DNA of 64,000 bases from LGRD01 sp031382215 (GTDB taxonomy: Bacteria; Pseudomonadota; Gammaproteobacteria; Burkholderiales; Burkholderiaceae_C), in NCBI GenBank assembly GCA_031382215.1, contig JANMYQ010000360.1:11598-75597 (forward strand), given 5' to 3'. How positions within the stretch are numbered: the stretch's first letter is position 1; every line of letters begins with the position of its first letter. Made by a program: the position numbers and the translations under genes. Below the pieces are notes generated by a model. That model did not search any database. It was given only the letters and a program-made list of their open reading frames with translations, and was not told where the DNA came from. Positions 1 through 7,193 of this stretch are shown in pieces.

Positions 1-1
1 C

Positions 2-1120
2 AGCGACCCTGCCCCGGGCATTGACAAGACCTGCCAGGTGGCTTCGGCAGCACCGGCTCCTGCACCGGCACCAGCCCCCGCTCCTGCACCGGCACCGGCA
101 CCGGCACCGGCACCGGCACCGGCACCGGCACCGGCACCGGCACCGGCACCGGCACCTGCACCTGCACCTGCACCTGCACCTGCACCTGCACCTGCACCTG
201 CACCGGGTGTCAAGTACGGCTCGATGGCCGGCGCCAGCCTGGGCATCGGCGCGAGCTTGAATGGTGCGATCCCGTTCCCGTCCAGCAACCCGTGGAACAC
301 CGACATCTCTACCGCGCCGGTTGACCCCAACTCGGCCAACCTGATCGCGAGCATCGGCGCCGAAACCGGCCTGCGCGGCGACTTCGGTTCGGGGCAGTGG
401 AACGGTGGGCCGATCGGCATCCCTTACATGGTCGTTGACAACAGCACGCCACCGGCGACGATCAACTTCACCGCCTACGGAAACGAGAGCGAACCGGGCC
501 CGTACCCGATCCCGTCCACCGCACCGGTGGAGGGGGGCCTGAGTGGCACCGGCGACCGCCATGTGATCGTGATCAACCGCGACAGCAACCGCCTCTACGA
601 GCTTTACGTGGCCTACGCGCAGTCCGGCAACCGCTGGAATGCCGACTCGGGTGCCGTGTTCCACCTCGACTCGAACACCGTGCGCCCTGGCGGCCAACCC
701 GGCTGGACCAGCGCCGACGCGGCAGGCCTGCCGATCTTCCCCGGCCTGGTGCGCTACGACGAGGCTGCGTCGGGCGCGATCCGCCACGCGCTGCGCTTCA
801 CTGTGCAGGCGAGCCGGCGCGCCTACGTGCCGCCGGCCACGCACTTTGCGTCGAGCAACACGTCGGTCAACCTGCCGCCGATGGGCATGCGCGTGCGGCT
901 GAAGGCGAGCTACGTGATCCCGTCCAGCTTCAGCACCGAGGTCAAGGCGATCCTGCAGGCCATGAAGACCTACGGCATGTTTGTGGCCGACAACGGCAGC
1001 ATCTGGTTCGTCAGCGGAGCCCCCGACGAGCGCTGGAACAACAGCGTGCTGAACTCACAGCTGGGCAGCGTGAAGGGCTCCAACTTCGAGGTGATCCGCA
1101 TGGACGGCCTGAAGCAGTAG
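2..1120 (+). CDS. Secreted-type protein with long Pro-Ala repeat, 5' end outside window
   Basis: The reading frame is open to the left edge of the window, so the true start and any signal peptide lie upstream; a GTG at 38 is an internal codon. The visible part has about 10 residues, then some 28 Pro-Ala dipeptides, then a globular domain of roughly 300 residues beginning near GVKYGSMAGASLG. That domain contains an NPWNTDIS motif, a DRHVIVINRDSNRLYELY segment and many Asn/Gly/Pro residues, as in exported proteins. I recognise the type as a widespread uncharacterised secreted protein but cannot name a function. The Pro-Ala tract would be a rigid extended linker separating the domain from an unseen N-terminal module or membrane anchor. 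A stem-loop follows the stop codon. Confidence 0.75.
   Translation, partial: SDPAPGIDKTCQVASAAPAPAPAPAPAPAPAPAPAPAPAPAPAPAPAPAPAPAPAPAPAPAPAPAPAPGVKYGSMAGASLGIGASLNGAIPFPSSNPWNTDISTAPVDPNSANLIASIGAETGLRGDFGSGQWNGGPIGIPYMVVDNSTPPATINFTAYGNESEPGPYPIPSTAPVEGGLSGTGDRHVIVINRDSNRLYELYVAYAQSGNRWNADSGAVFHLDSNTVRPGGQPGWTSADAAGLPIFPGLVRYDEAASGAIRHALRFTVQASRRAYVPPATHFASSNTSVNLPPMGMRVRLKASYVIPSSFSTEVKAILQAMKTYGMFVADNGSIWFVSGAPDERWNNSVLNSQLGSVKGSNFEVIRMDGLKQ
91..204 (+). repeat. In-frame hexanucleotide tandem repeat (GGCACC x11, TGCACC x8)
   Basis: Eleven perfect GGCACC units (91-156) run straight into eight perfect TGCACC units (157-204), all in frame and all encoding Pro-Ala. The two homogeneous blocks differ by one silent base, which fits separate slippage expansions. 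Because the unit is six bases, copy-number change would alter linker length without a frameshift. Confidence 0.95.
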
Positions 1121-1132
1121 CCGGCGCAGGGC

Positions 1133-1157
1133 CGGCCGGCTCGCACAGAGCCGGCCG
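1133..1157 (+). terminator. Stem-loop after the Pro-Ala repeat protein gene
   Basis: A perfect 10-bp G+C stem (1133-1142 with 1148-1157) closes a five-base GCACA loop 12 bases after the stop codon. No T run follows, so it is a terminator-like hairpin rather than a textbook intrinsic terminator. Confidence 0.5.
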
Positions 1158-1242
1158 TGTCAAGGCCGCCGGGCCACAGTGTCACGGCCGGCCGCGGCGC
1201 GCCGCTACACTGCGTGAGATCCACTTCCAGAGTGCACCCACC

Positions 1243-1665
1243 ATGGCCGGCCTCACTGCCCAGACCCCGCAACCCACCGCCATCACCGCGCACCAGCAGT
1301 CGCGTGTGCTGGAGGTGGGTTTTGCCGATGGCGCTCAGTTTCGTATTCCCTTCGAGCTGATGCGCGTGTATTCACCCAGCGCCGAAGTGCAGGGCCACGG
1401 CCCCGGACAAGAAGTGCTGCAGACCGGCAAACGCGAGGTCGAACTCACTGCGCTCGAAGCGGTGGGCAACTACGCTGTGCAGCCGCATTTCTCCGACGGC
1501 CACAACACCGGCATTTTCTCGTGGGACTACCTGTACTTCCTGGGCTCCCAGCAGGCCGAGCTGTGGCAACAGTACGAAGGCCGCCTGCAAGCCGCCGGCA
1601 TGAGCCGCGACGCGCCGATGCCGGAGGCCGGCGGCGGGTCGGCGTGTGGTAGCCATCATCACTGA
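1243..1665 (+). CDS. DUF971 domain protein
   Basis: This 140-residue protein matches the DUF971 family, the same fold as the N-terminal domain of gamma-butyrobetaine hydroxylase. The core runs from about residue 15 (HQQSRVLEVGFADG) to residue 105 and includes the typical HFSDGHNTGIFSWDYLYFLG stretch. The C-terminus is Gly/Ser/His rich with one CGSHHH end that could bind metal. In many betaproteobacteria this gene lies just before ubiE, as here with one gene intervening; the family has been linked to iron-sulfur or mononuclear iron chemistry but this member's role is not known. A possible -10 (TACACT, 1206-1211) lies upstream. Confidence 0.85.
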   Translation: MAGLTAQTPQPTAITAHQQSRVLEVGFADGAQFRIPFELMRVYSPSAEVQGHGPGQEVLQTGKREVELTALEAVGNYAVQPHFSDGHNTGIFSWDYLYFLGSQQAELWQQYEGRLQAAGMSRDAPMPEAGGGSACGSHHH

Positions 1666-1685
1666 CCGGCGTGCGGTGCGCTGTG

Positions 1686-1718
1686 GTTATACTAGTCGCG
1701 CCGTAAAACTAGTATAAC
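1686..1718 (+). promoter_or_regulatory. Perfect 11-bp inverted repeat overlapping the promoter of the next gene
   Basis: GTTATACTAGT (1686-1696) and ACTAGTATAAC (1708-1718) are perfect inverted copies with an 11-base spacer. The right arm contains TATAAC (1713-1718), a good -10 hexamer, which would put transcription start at about 1725, essentially on the GTG start codon at 1726. The repeat is therefore placed like an operator, and the mRNA may be leaderless. Confidence 0.65.
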
Positions 1719-1725
1719 GACCGCT

Positions 1726-2787
1726 GTGCCCCCGCACTATTCCGACCTGTCCCTCTCCGCCCAGACCGCCTACGCCCAGTTGCTCGATGCCGCGCTGAGC
1801 GCCGAGTTGGCGCGTTCAGTGGCAGACCTGTCGGGCTCGTTCAACGCCAAGACCGTGAAGGGCCGCCGCTACTGGTACTTCCAGTACACCGAGCCCTCCG
1901 GCAAACTGCGGCAGCTCTACGTCGGCCCGGACACCGACGCCGTGCAGCGCCTGATGGAGCGCAAAGGTGGCCAGAGCGCCGCCGAAGCGCTGGGGCCACT
2001 GGCCCGATCGGCGTTGGCGCTCGGCGGCACACCGGTGCTGGGGCGCCACTACCGCGTGATCCGCCGCCTGGCCGACTACGGCTTCTTCCATGCCGGCGGC
2101 CTGCTGATCGGCACGCACGCATTTCTTGCATTCGCCAACATGCTGGGCGTGCGCTGGGGCGACCAGGATCGAACCCAGGACATCGACTTTGCCCATGCCG
2201 GCAAGTCGCTCGCCCTCGCTCTGCCGAACAACGTCGAAGTTCAGACCCACGACGCCATCGCGTCGCTGAACATGGGCTTCCTTCCGGTGTCGGGCCTCAA
2301 CGGCAACACCGGCGGCAGCTACCTCATTCCCGCCGAGCCCGACTTCCGTCTTGACTTCCTGGCGCCGCTGCACCGTGGCGGAGACACGCCCTACGTGCAC
2401 CCGCAATTGCAGGTCACCTTGCAACCGCTGCCGTTCATGGAGTTCTCGCTCGAGCGTCCCGAGCAGGCCGTGGTGTTCTGCACCGAAGGCGCCGTGCTGG
2501 TGAACGTGCCCAGCCCGGAACGGTTTGCGCTGCACAAGCTCATCGTCTTCGGCGAAAGGGCGGGCGCATTCCGGGCCAAGGCCAACAAAGACCTGGTCCA
2601 GGCAGCCCACCTGCTTGCCTGGCTGCGTGACCACCGCCGCGAGCCGCTCGACCAGGCGGTGGCCGACCTGATGACGCGCGGCCGTGGTTGGGTCAGCCGC
2701 TTCCGCCAGGGCGCCATTGCGATGAACAAGGCGTATCCTGACTTCGCTGATTCCGACCCACCCAGCTTCGCTGCCGCCACCCCATGA
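1726..2787 (+). CDS. GSU2403-family nucleotidyltransferase-fold protein
   Basis: The 353-residue product resembles the GSU2403 family of nucleotidyltransferase-fold proteins. The N-terminal part (residues 1-75) has the SFNAKTVKGRRYWYFQY segment, followed by a middle domain with GTHAFLAFANMLGVRW and a DIDFAHAGKSLALALP stretch that would carry the acidic residues of the nucleotidyltransferase site. Targets are unknown; the fold is shared with antitoxin/toxin-type and RNA-modifying enzymes. The GTG start is fixed by the promoter and palindrome immediately upstream, and no ribosome site is visible. The stop overlaps the ubiE start (ATGA), so the two genes are probably co-transcribed. Autoregulation through the upstream repeat is an inference. 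Confidence 0.7.
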   Translation: MPPHYSDLSLSAQTAYAQLLDAALSAELARSVADLSGSFNAKTVKGRRYWYFQYTEPSGKLRQLYVGPDTDAVQRLMERKGGQSAAEALGPLARSALALGGTPVLGRHYRVIRRLADYGFFHAGGLLIGTHAFLAFANMLGVRWGDQDRTQDIDFAHAGKSLALALPNNVEVQTHDAIASLNMGFLPVSGLNGNTGGSYLIPAEPDFRLDFLAPLHRGGDTPYVHPQLQVTLQPLPFMEFSLERPEQAVVFCTEGAVLVNVPSPERFALHKLIVFGERAGAFRAKANKDLVQAAHLLAWLRDHRREPLDQAVADLMTRGRGWVSRFRQGAIAMNKAYPDFADSDPPSFAAATP

Positions 2788-3515
2788 CCGACACCCATTT
2801 CGGCTTCAAGACCGTCGACGAAGGCCAGAAGGCCGGCCGCGTGCGCGGCGTATTCGACTCGGTCGCGTCCAACTACGACGTGATGAACGACCTGATGTCG
2901 ATGGGCCTGCACCGCGCCTGGAAGGCCTACACGGTGGCAGCGGCCAACCTGCGCGACGGCGACCAGGTGCTCGACATCGCCGGCGGCACCGGCGACCTGG
3001 CGCGTGCCTTCGCGCGCAAGGTCGGCCCCAAGGGACTGGTGCTGCACACAGACATCAACGAAGCCATGCTGCGCCAGGGCCGCGACCGCCTGCTCGACGA
3101 AGGTCTGGTGCTGCCCACCTTGCTGTGCGACGCCGAAGCGCTGCCTTTCGCGGCCGACCGCTTCAACCTCGTCAGCGTGGCCTTCGGCCTGCGCAACATG
3201 ACCCACAAAGACAAGGCGCTGGTCGAAATGAACCGGGTGCTCAAACCCGGCGGCCGGCTGCTGGTGCTCGAGTTCTCGAAGGTCGCCGCGCCGCTGAGCA
3301 AGGCCTACGACTGGTATTCGTTCAACGTGCTGCCGCGCATCGGCCAACTGGTGGCGGGCGATGGCGAGAGCTACCGCTACCTGGCCGAATCCATCCGCAT
3401 GCACCCCGGGCAGGCCGAACTGAAGGCCATGATGAAGGACGCCGGCTTCGGCCACGTGGACGTGCACAACCTGAGCGCGGGGGTGGTGGCGCTGCACGTG
3501 GGCATCAAATGCTGA
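2784..3515 (+). CDS. ubiE: Ubiquinone/menaquinone biosynthesis C-methyltransferase UbiE
   Basis: This SAM-dependent methyltransferase adds the C2 methyl group to the benzoquinol (or naphthoquinol) ring in respiratory quinone synthesis. The 243-residue length is normal for the family. Visible signatures are VFDSVASNYDVMNDLMS near the N-terminus, the SAM-binding motif I VLDIAGGTGDLA (about residues 65-76), and FGLRNMTHKDKAL with the following MNRVLKPGGRLLVLEF. The start overlaps the preceding stop by ATGA. Further ubiquinone genes, ubiJ and ubiB, lie 40 kb away in the same window. Confidence 0.97.
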   Translation: MTDTHFGFKTVDEGQKAGRVRGVFDSVASNYDVMNDLMSMGLHRAWKAYTVAAANLRDGDQVLDIAGGTGDLARAFARKVGPKGLVLHTDINEAMLRQGRDRLLDEGLVLPTLLCDAEALPFAADRFNLVSVAFGLRNMTHKDKALVEMNRVLKPGGRLLVLEFSKVAAPLSKAYDWYSFNVLPRIGQLVAGDGESYRYLAESIRMHPGQAELKAMMKDAGFGHVDVHNLSAGVVALHVGIKC

Positions 3516-3544
3516 GGCCCGCCTGAGCGTGGCTCGGGCGGGCC
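3516..3544. terminator. Bidirectional stem-loop between convergent genes
   Basis: GGCCCGCCTGAGC (3516-3528) pairs with GCTCGGGCGGGCC (3532-3544) around a GTG loop, giving 13 pairs including one G-T. It lies directly after ubiE and before the stop of the convergent PEP-CTERM gene and can serve both. It lacks a strong T run. Confidence 0.6.
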
Positions 3545-3569
3545 CCTGCACCCTGCCCAAAGAACGTCG

Positions 3570-4250
3570 TCAGCCCCGGTTGCGGCGGCGCCGCGCCGCG
3601 AACCCGACCAGCCCCAACCCGGCCAGCATCAACGCATAGGTCTGCGGCTCGGGAACAGCGCTGGTGATCTTCACGGCACCGACGTAGAACTTCTCGTTGT
3701 CCTCGGCCTTGAACCAGAGCGAGTGGGTGTTGGTCAGCCATTCATTGCTGTGCCACTGGGTGAACACCACGCTGGCGAAGCTGCGCGTTTCCCAGCTCTG
3801 CCCCTCGTCGGAACTCACCTTGAAGTGGTCCGAGCCCGGCGCGTCGCCCGACTGGTACATGTGATAGCCGACCAGGTTAACGGCGTTCGAAAAGCTGAGC
3901 TTCATCACTTCGGTGCCGCTGATCCAGGTGTTGCTGGTGGAGCTCGGGCCAGGCACCACGCCAAGGCCGCGGTCGGCTTGCGGAAGGTCCTGGTAGACCA
4001 CGCTGGCGCTGCCTGCGGTCGCTGCGGTGGCCGTCAACGTGCCGCCCACCCCGGCGTCGAACGTCATCGAGGCGCAGCGGTGGTCGGCACCGGGCCCGAG
4101 GCAACTGTTCGTCGGATGCAGCACGCTGCCGCTGCTGCCCGAGAAGTCGAGGAACTCATAAACAAAGCCCCCGCCGGCAGACACCGGCACAGCGTGCGCT
4201 GAAGTGGCGGCCATCAAGCCCGCAAGGGCGACGAACAATCTCGTTCTCAT
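3570..4250 (-). CDS. PEP-CTERM sorting domain protein
   Basis: The 226-residue protein has a signal peptide (MRTRLFVALAGLMAATSAHA), a beta-rich exported domain with a VNLVGYHMYQSGDAPGSDHF region, and a C-terminal sorting tail: VPEPQTYALMLAGLGLVGF followed by an Arg cluster. That tail is the recognition signal for exosortases, which cut at the PEP motif after membrane insertion. The start at 4250 is chosen over an upstream in-frame codon at 4337 because it gives a clean signal peptide and has GGGAGGAA seven bases ahead. It is transcribed away from a second PEP-CTERM gene; XrtB encoded at 9536 is the likely processing enzyme. Confidence 0.9.
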   Translation of the reverse strand: MRTRLFVALAGLMAATSAHAVPVSAGGGFVYEFLDFSGSSGSVLHPTNSCLGPGADHRCASMTFDAGVGGTLTATAATAGSASVVYQDLPQADRGLGVVPGPSSTSNTWISGTEVMKLSFSNAVNLVGYHMYQSGDAPGSDHFKVSSDEGQSWETRSFASVVFTQWHSNEWLTNTHSLWFKAEDNEKFYVGAVKITSAVPEPQTYALMLAGLGLVGFAARRRRNRG

Positions 4251-4298
4251 CACATTCCTCCCAGGTGCGCTGTGCCCGATGGGCCAGGTCATTCCCGT

Positions 4299-4472
4299 TA
4301 TCCCTAGAGTGTGGGGATGGGAAAACCCCAAGGGCACCCCGCGTTCCGGGGGGCGCGCGGGAAAACCTCACGGCAGGTGCAAGAACGGGAGTCCGTTGTA
4401 AGCCAGCGTGAACTTGTGCCAGCGAATCCCCGGTTCGCGGGGTATCCCTAATTAGGGGGAGGGTCTACCCTA
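4299..4472. promoter_or_regulatory. Palindrome CCCTAATTAGGG and related half sites between divergent PEP-CTERM genes
   Basis: A perfect 12-bp palindrome lies at 4446-4457 within TATCCCTAATTAGGGGGA. A TATCCCTA half site recurs at 4299-4306, nearer the minus-strand gene, and TACCCTA at 4466-4472, nearer the plus-strand gene. The arrangement resembles binding sites of NarL/LuxR-type response regulators (inference); it could coordinate both divergent genes. Confidence 0.5.
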
Positions 4473-4537
4473 GTCGCAAAGGATCAATCGGGCCCCGTTG
4501 GGGGGTTTGAAAAGCCTTACTTACGGGAGAGAGAAGT

Positions 4538-5134
4538 ATGAAAGTTACAAACACAGCTCGACTGGGTTTCTTGGCTGCGGCGCTTGCCTGTGGCAGTGCG
4601 AACGCGGTGGTGCTCATTGCCGAAGACTTCGAGAGCTTCGACCCACTGGTCGCCAACACCGGATACACCCAGGTGAATGCCGGCTCGCTGGGCGCGTGGA
4701 CTGTCGGCGGTAATTCGGTCGACCTGATTCAGAACAACTACGGCGCCATCAACAACGTCAGCGTCGACCTTGCGGGCAGTCCCGGCCCCGGTTCACTTTC
4801 GCAAAGCTTCATCGCGATGGCTGGCTGGACCTACACGCTGACTTGGGACTATTTCAAGAACGGCAGCGGGACCCCTCTCGACGTGGTGCTGGGCGGCCTG
4901 GCTCAAACATTTGCTGCGCCGGCGGGGATCACGTCCGGGTTGATGACTTGGACTCCGACGACCAACACGCCGTTTTCCGTTTCCTTCGCCGGTGGTGCTG
5001 GCGTGCAGGGCCCGACGCTGGACAACGTCACGCTGACCGCTGCCATCCCCGAACCCGAAACCTACGCACTCATGCTCGCCGGCTTGGGTGTCATTGGCTA
5101 CGTGGCGCGTCGGCGCCGGCCTAACCAGGGTTGA
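4538..5134 (+). CDS. PEP-CTERM sorting domain protein
   Basis: This 198-residue protein starts with a signal peptide (MKVTNTARLGFLAAALACGSANA) and ends in the exosortase sorting tail IPEPETYALMLAGLGVIGY plus an ARRRRP basic cluster. The central domain is a beta-sandwich-like stretch with a WTYTLTWDYFKNGSG strand and a GAGVQGPTLDNVTL strand close to the tail, as in other matrix-associated PEP-CTERM proteins. The ATG is preceded by GGGAGAGAG. It is divergent from the PEP-CTERM gene ending at 3570 and 230 bases ahead of the EPS operon, from which a terminator separates it. Likely an exported surface or matrix protein; the ligand is unknown. Confidence 0.9.
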   Translation: MKVTNTARLGFLAAALACGSANAVVLIAEDFESFDPLVANTGYTQVNAGSLGAWTVGGNSVDLIQNNYGAINNVSVDLAGSPGPGSLSQSFIAMAGWTYTLTWDYFKNGSGTPLDVVLGGLAQTFAAPAGITSGLMTWTPTTNTPFSVSFAGGAGVQGPTLDNVTLTAAIPEPETYALMLAGLGVIGYVARRRRPNQG

Positions 5135-5165
5135 CTCTGCGGTTGCAGGCCCCGCCTCAACCTCG

Positions 5166-5186
5166 ACCCCGCTTCGGCGGGGTTTC
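5166..5186 (+). terminator. Intrinsic terminator after PEP-CTERM gene
   Basis: ACCCCGC (5166-5172), a TTCG tetraloop and GCGGGGT (5177-5183) followed by TTTCT form a compact rho-independent terminator. It separates the PEP-CTERM gene from the EPS export operon. Confidence 0.85.
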
Positions 5187-5364
5187 TCATTGGCGGGCGC
5201 AGCAGCATCGGTGGCGATTCATGACGTACGAAGGCGCCAAACACTGCCCAACTTGTTCACGATACGCACCCTCAAGTTTGCCCAAGACCCGTTGCCGTCC
5301 TACAGGTTGCGTAGAGGTTTAACCGTAAACTCATTCTTGTTTTGATGACCCGAGAGTTCTTCGC

Positions 5365-6306
5365 ATGACCCTATCTTTCCGAGCTGCAGCTGTCGCCATC
5401 GCGGTGACAACGCTCACCTTGTCGCTGGCTGCCTGCGGCGACAAGAAAGACAAGCCCGCCAGCCAGATTGCGGCCAAGGTCAACAAGGAAGAGATCTCGG
5501 TTCACCAGATCAACTTCGTGCTGCAGCAGCAGCGCGGCCTCAAGCCCGAGCAGGCCGACGCCGCGGGCAAGCAGGTGCTCGAGCGCCTGGTCGACCAGGA
5601 ACTGGCGCTGCAAAAAGCGCAAGACCTCAAGCTCGATCGGGAACCCCGAGTGGTTCAGCAGCTCGAGGCCGCGCGGCGCGAGATCATCGCCCGCGCTTAC
5701 CTCGAGAAAACCGGCGAAGCCGCGCCCAAGCCCGCGCCCGAAGAGATCGCAAAGTACTACGCCGACAAGCCCGCACTCTTCAAAGAGCGGCGCATCTACA
5801 ACATTCAAGAAATCGCCATCGAGGCCAAGCCCGAACAAGTCGAAGGCCTGCGCGCCAAGCTCGTTGCGGCCAAGACCGTGAACGACTTCATCGACTTTCT
5901 GAAGGCGAGCAACTTCAACTTTGCCGGCAACCAGGCCGTGCGCCCAGCCGAGCAGCTGCCGCTGAACATGCTCGACACGTTTGCCAAGATGAAAGACGGC
6001 CAGACCATGTTGGTGCCGTCTGCCAACGGTGCCCAGGTGGTGGTGTTGACCGGCTCCAGGGCCGAGCCGGTGGACGAAGCGCGCGCCCGCCCCGCCATAG
6101 AACAGTTCCTGCTCAACGACGCCAAGCGCAAGATCGTCGAAAGCAACCTGAAGGCCATGCGCTCCGCTGCCAAGATCCAGTACGTGGGCAAGTTCGCCGA
6201 CGGCGCGCCTGCCGTCGCGGCCGCTGCTCCGGCGCCGCCGGCTGCCACTGCCAGTGGCGGGCTCGACGCCGACGCCATCAGCAAAGGCATGGGCCTGAAA
6301 AAATGA
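5365..6306 (+). CDS. epsD: EpsD family peptidyl-prolyl cis-trans isomerase lipoprotein
   Basis: EpsD-type proteins are SurA/PpiC-like periplasmic isomerases found at the head of exosortase-linked EPS operons. The 313-residue product has a lipoprotein signal with an LAAC lipobox near residue 20, then Lys/Asp-rich CGDKKDKPAS. A SurA-N-like helical segment follows (VNKEEISVHQINFVLQQQ, LVDQELALQKAQ), then a degenerate parvulin-like region containing IYNIQEIAIE, and a Pro-Ala-rich C-terminus. It probably helps export or fold outer-membrane EPS components; isomerase activity is not guaranteed by the sequence. It is the first gene of the operon, and the stop overlaps the start of epsE (ATGA). Confidence 0.88.
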   Translation: MTLSFRAAAVAIAVTTLTLSLAACGDKKDKPASQIAAKVNKEEISVHQINFVLQQQRGLKPEQADAAGKQVLERLVDQELALQKAQDLKLDREPRVVQQLEAARREIIARAYLEKTGEAAPKPAPEEIAKYYADKPALFKERRIYNIQEIAIEAKPEQVEGLRAKLVAAKTVNDFIDFLKASNFNFAGNQAVRPAEQLPLNMLDTFAKMKDGQTMLVPSANGAQVVVLTGSRAEPVDEARARPAIEQFLLNDAKRKIVESNLKAMRSAAKIQYVGKFADGAPAVAAAAPAPPAATASGGLDADAISKGMGLKK

Positions 6307-7181
6307 CCACGACCCGCCGCTCCCTGCACGCCCTGCAGTTCGTCGGCTCCCGTACGCTTGCCCTGCTGGCCATCGCCCTGTCCACGGCAGCCGGCCCCAG
6401 CGTTTGGGCGCAAACGGCCGCGCCGGCGGCCACTGCCGCTGCCGTGACTGCCGCCAACGAATATCGCCTGGGTGCCGGAGACGTGGTGCGAATCAACGTC
6501 TACCAAAGCCCCGACCTCACGCTCGAAACCCGCATCGGCGAAGCAGGCAGCATCAGCTACCCGCTGCTCGGCGCCGTGAAACTCGGCGGCCTGACCGTGC
6601 CCCAGGCCGAGAAGCAGATTGCCGACGGCCTGCTGCGCGGCAACTTCCTCAAGCAGCCGCAGGTCAGCATCCAGGTCACGCAGGTGCGGGGCAACCAGGT
6701 GTCGGTGCTGGGGCAGGTGAACAAGCCTGGGCGCTTTCCGCTCGAGGTGGCCGACATGCGCCTGTCTGACCTGCTGGCCACTGCCGGCGGCATTGGCCCG
6801 GCCGGTGCCGACACGCTGACCCTGGTGGGCACCCGCAACGGCCAGACCTTTCGCAAAGAGGTCGACCTTCCCAGCCTGTTCCGCGGCGACCGCCGTGAAG
6901 ACGACGTCTTCGTGCAGAACGGCGACGTGCTCTATGTCGACCGCGCCCCGCAGATCTTCATCTACGGAGAGGTGCAACGCCCCGGCACCATTCGCCTGGA
7001 ACGCGGCATGACCTTGATGCAGGCCCTGGCCACCGGCGGCGGGCTCACCCTCCGCGGCACCGAAAAAGGCCTGCGCGTACACCGCAAGGGCGGCGACGGC
7101 AAAACCCACATCATCCAGCCCGCCATGGACGACGCGCTTCGCGACGGCGATGTGGTGTACGTGCGCGAGAGCCTTTTCTAG
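6303..7181 (+). CDS. epsE: Polysaccharide export outer-membrane protein EpsE (Wza family)
   Basis: This 292-residue protein is a Wza-type exporter that forms the periplasmic and outer-membrane channel for EPS. A signal peptide ends near GPSVWAQ. The poly-export domain begins at about residue 50 (YRLGAGDVVRINVYQSPDL, then GSISYPLLGAVKLGGLT), followed by two SLBB ligand-binding modules (VSVLGQVNKPGRFPL and IFIYGEVQRPGTIRLE). There is no clear lipobox, unlike enterobacterial Wza. Its partners are the chain-length protein EpsF and kinase EpsG, encoded next. Confidence 0.93.
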   Translation: MTTTRRSLHALQFVGSRTLALLAIALSTAAGPSVWAQTAAPAATAAAVTAANEYRLGAGDVVRINVYQSPDLTLETRIGEAGSISYPLLGAVKLGGLTVPQAEKQIADGLLRGNFLKQPQVSIQVTQVRGNQVSVLGQVNKPGRFPLEVADMRLSDLLATAGGIGPAGADTLTLVGTRNGQTFRKEVDLPSLFRGDRREDDVFVQNGDVLYVDRAPQIFIYGEVQRPGTIRLERGMTLMQALATGGGLTLRGTEKGLRVHRKGGDGKTHIIQPAMDDALRDGDVVYVRESLF

Positions 7182-7193
7182 GCCCATGCCGCC

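Noticed and set aside
21..260. Frame encoding Arg-His and Leu-His repeats over the hexanucleotide tract
   Set aside because: It is the shifted reading of the Pro-Ala repeat; the Pro-Ala frame continues into a real domain and this one does not.
4440..4500. GTCGCAAAGG segment resembling part of a c-di-GMP (GEMM) riboswitch
   Set aside because: The essential upstream conserved half and tetraloop are missing; the palindrome there is better read as a protein site.
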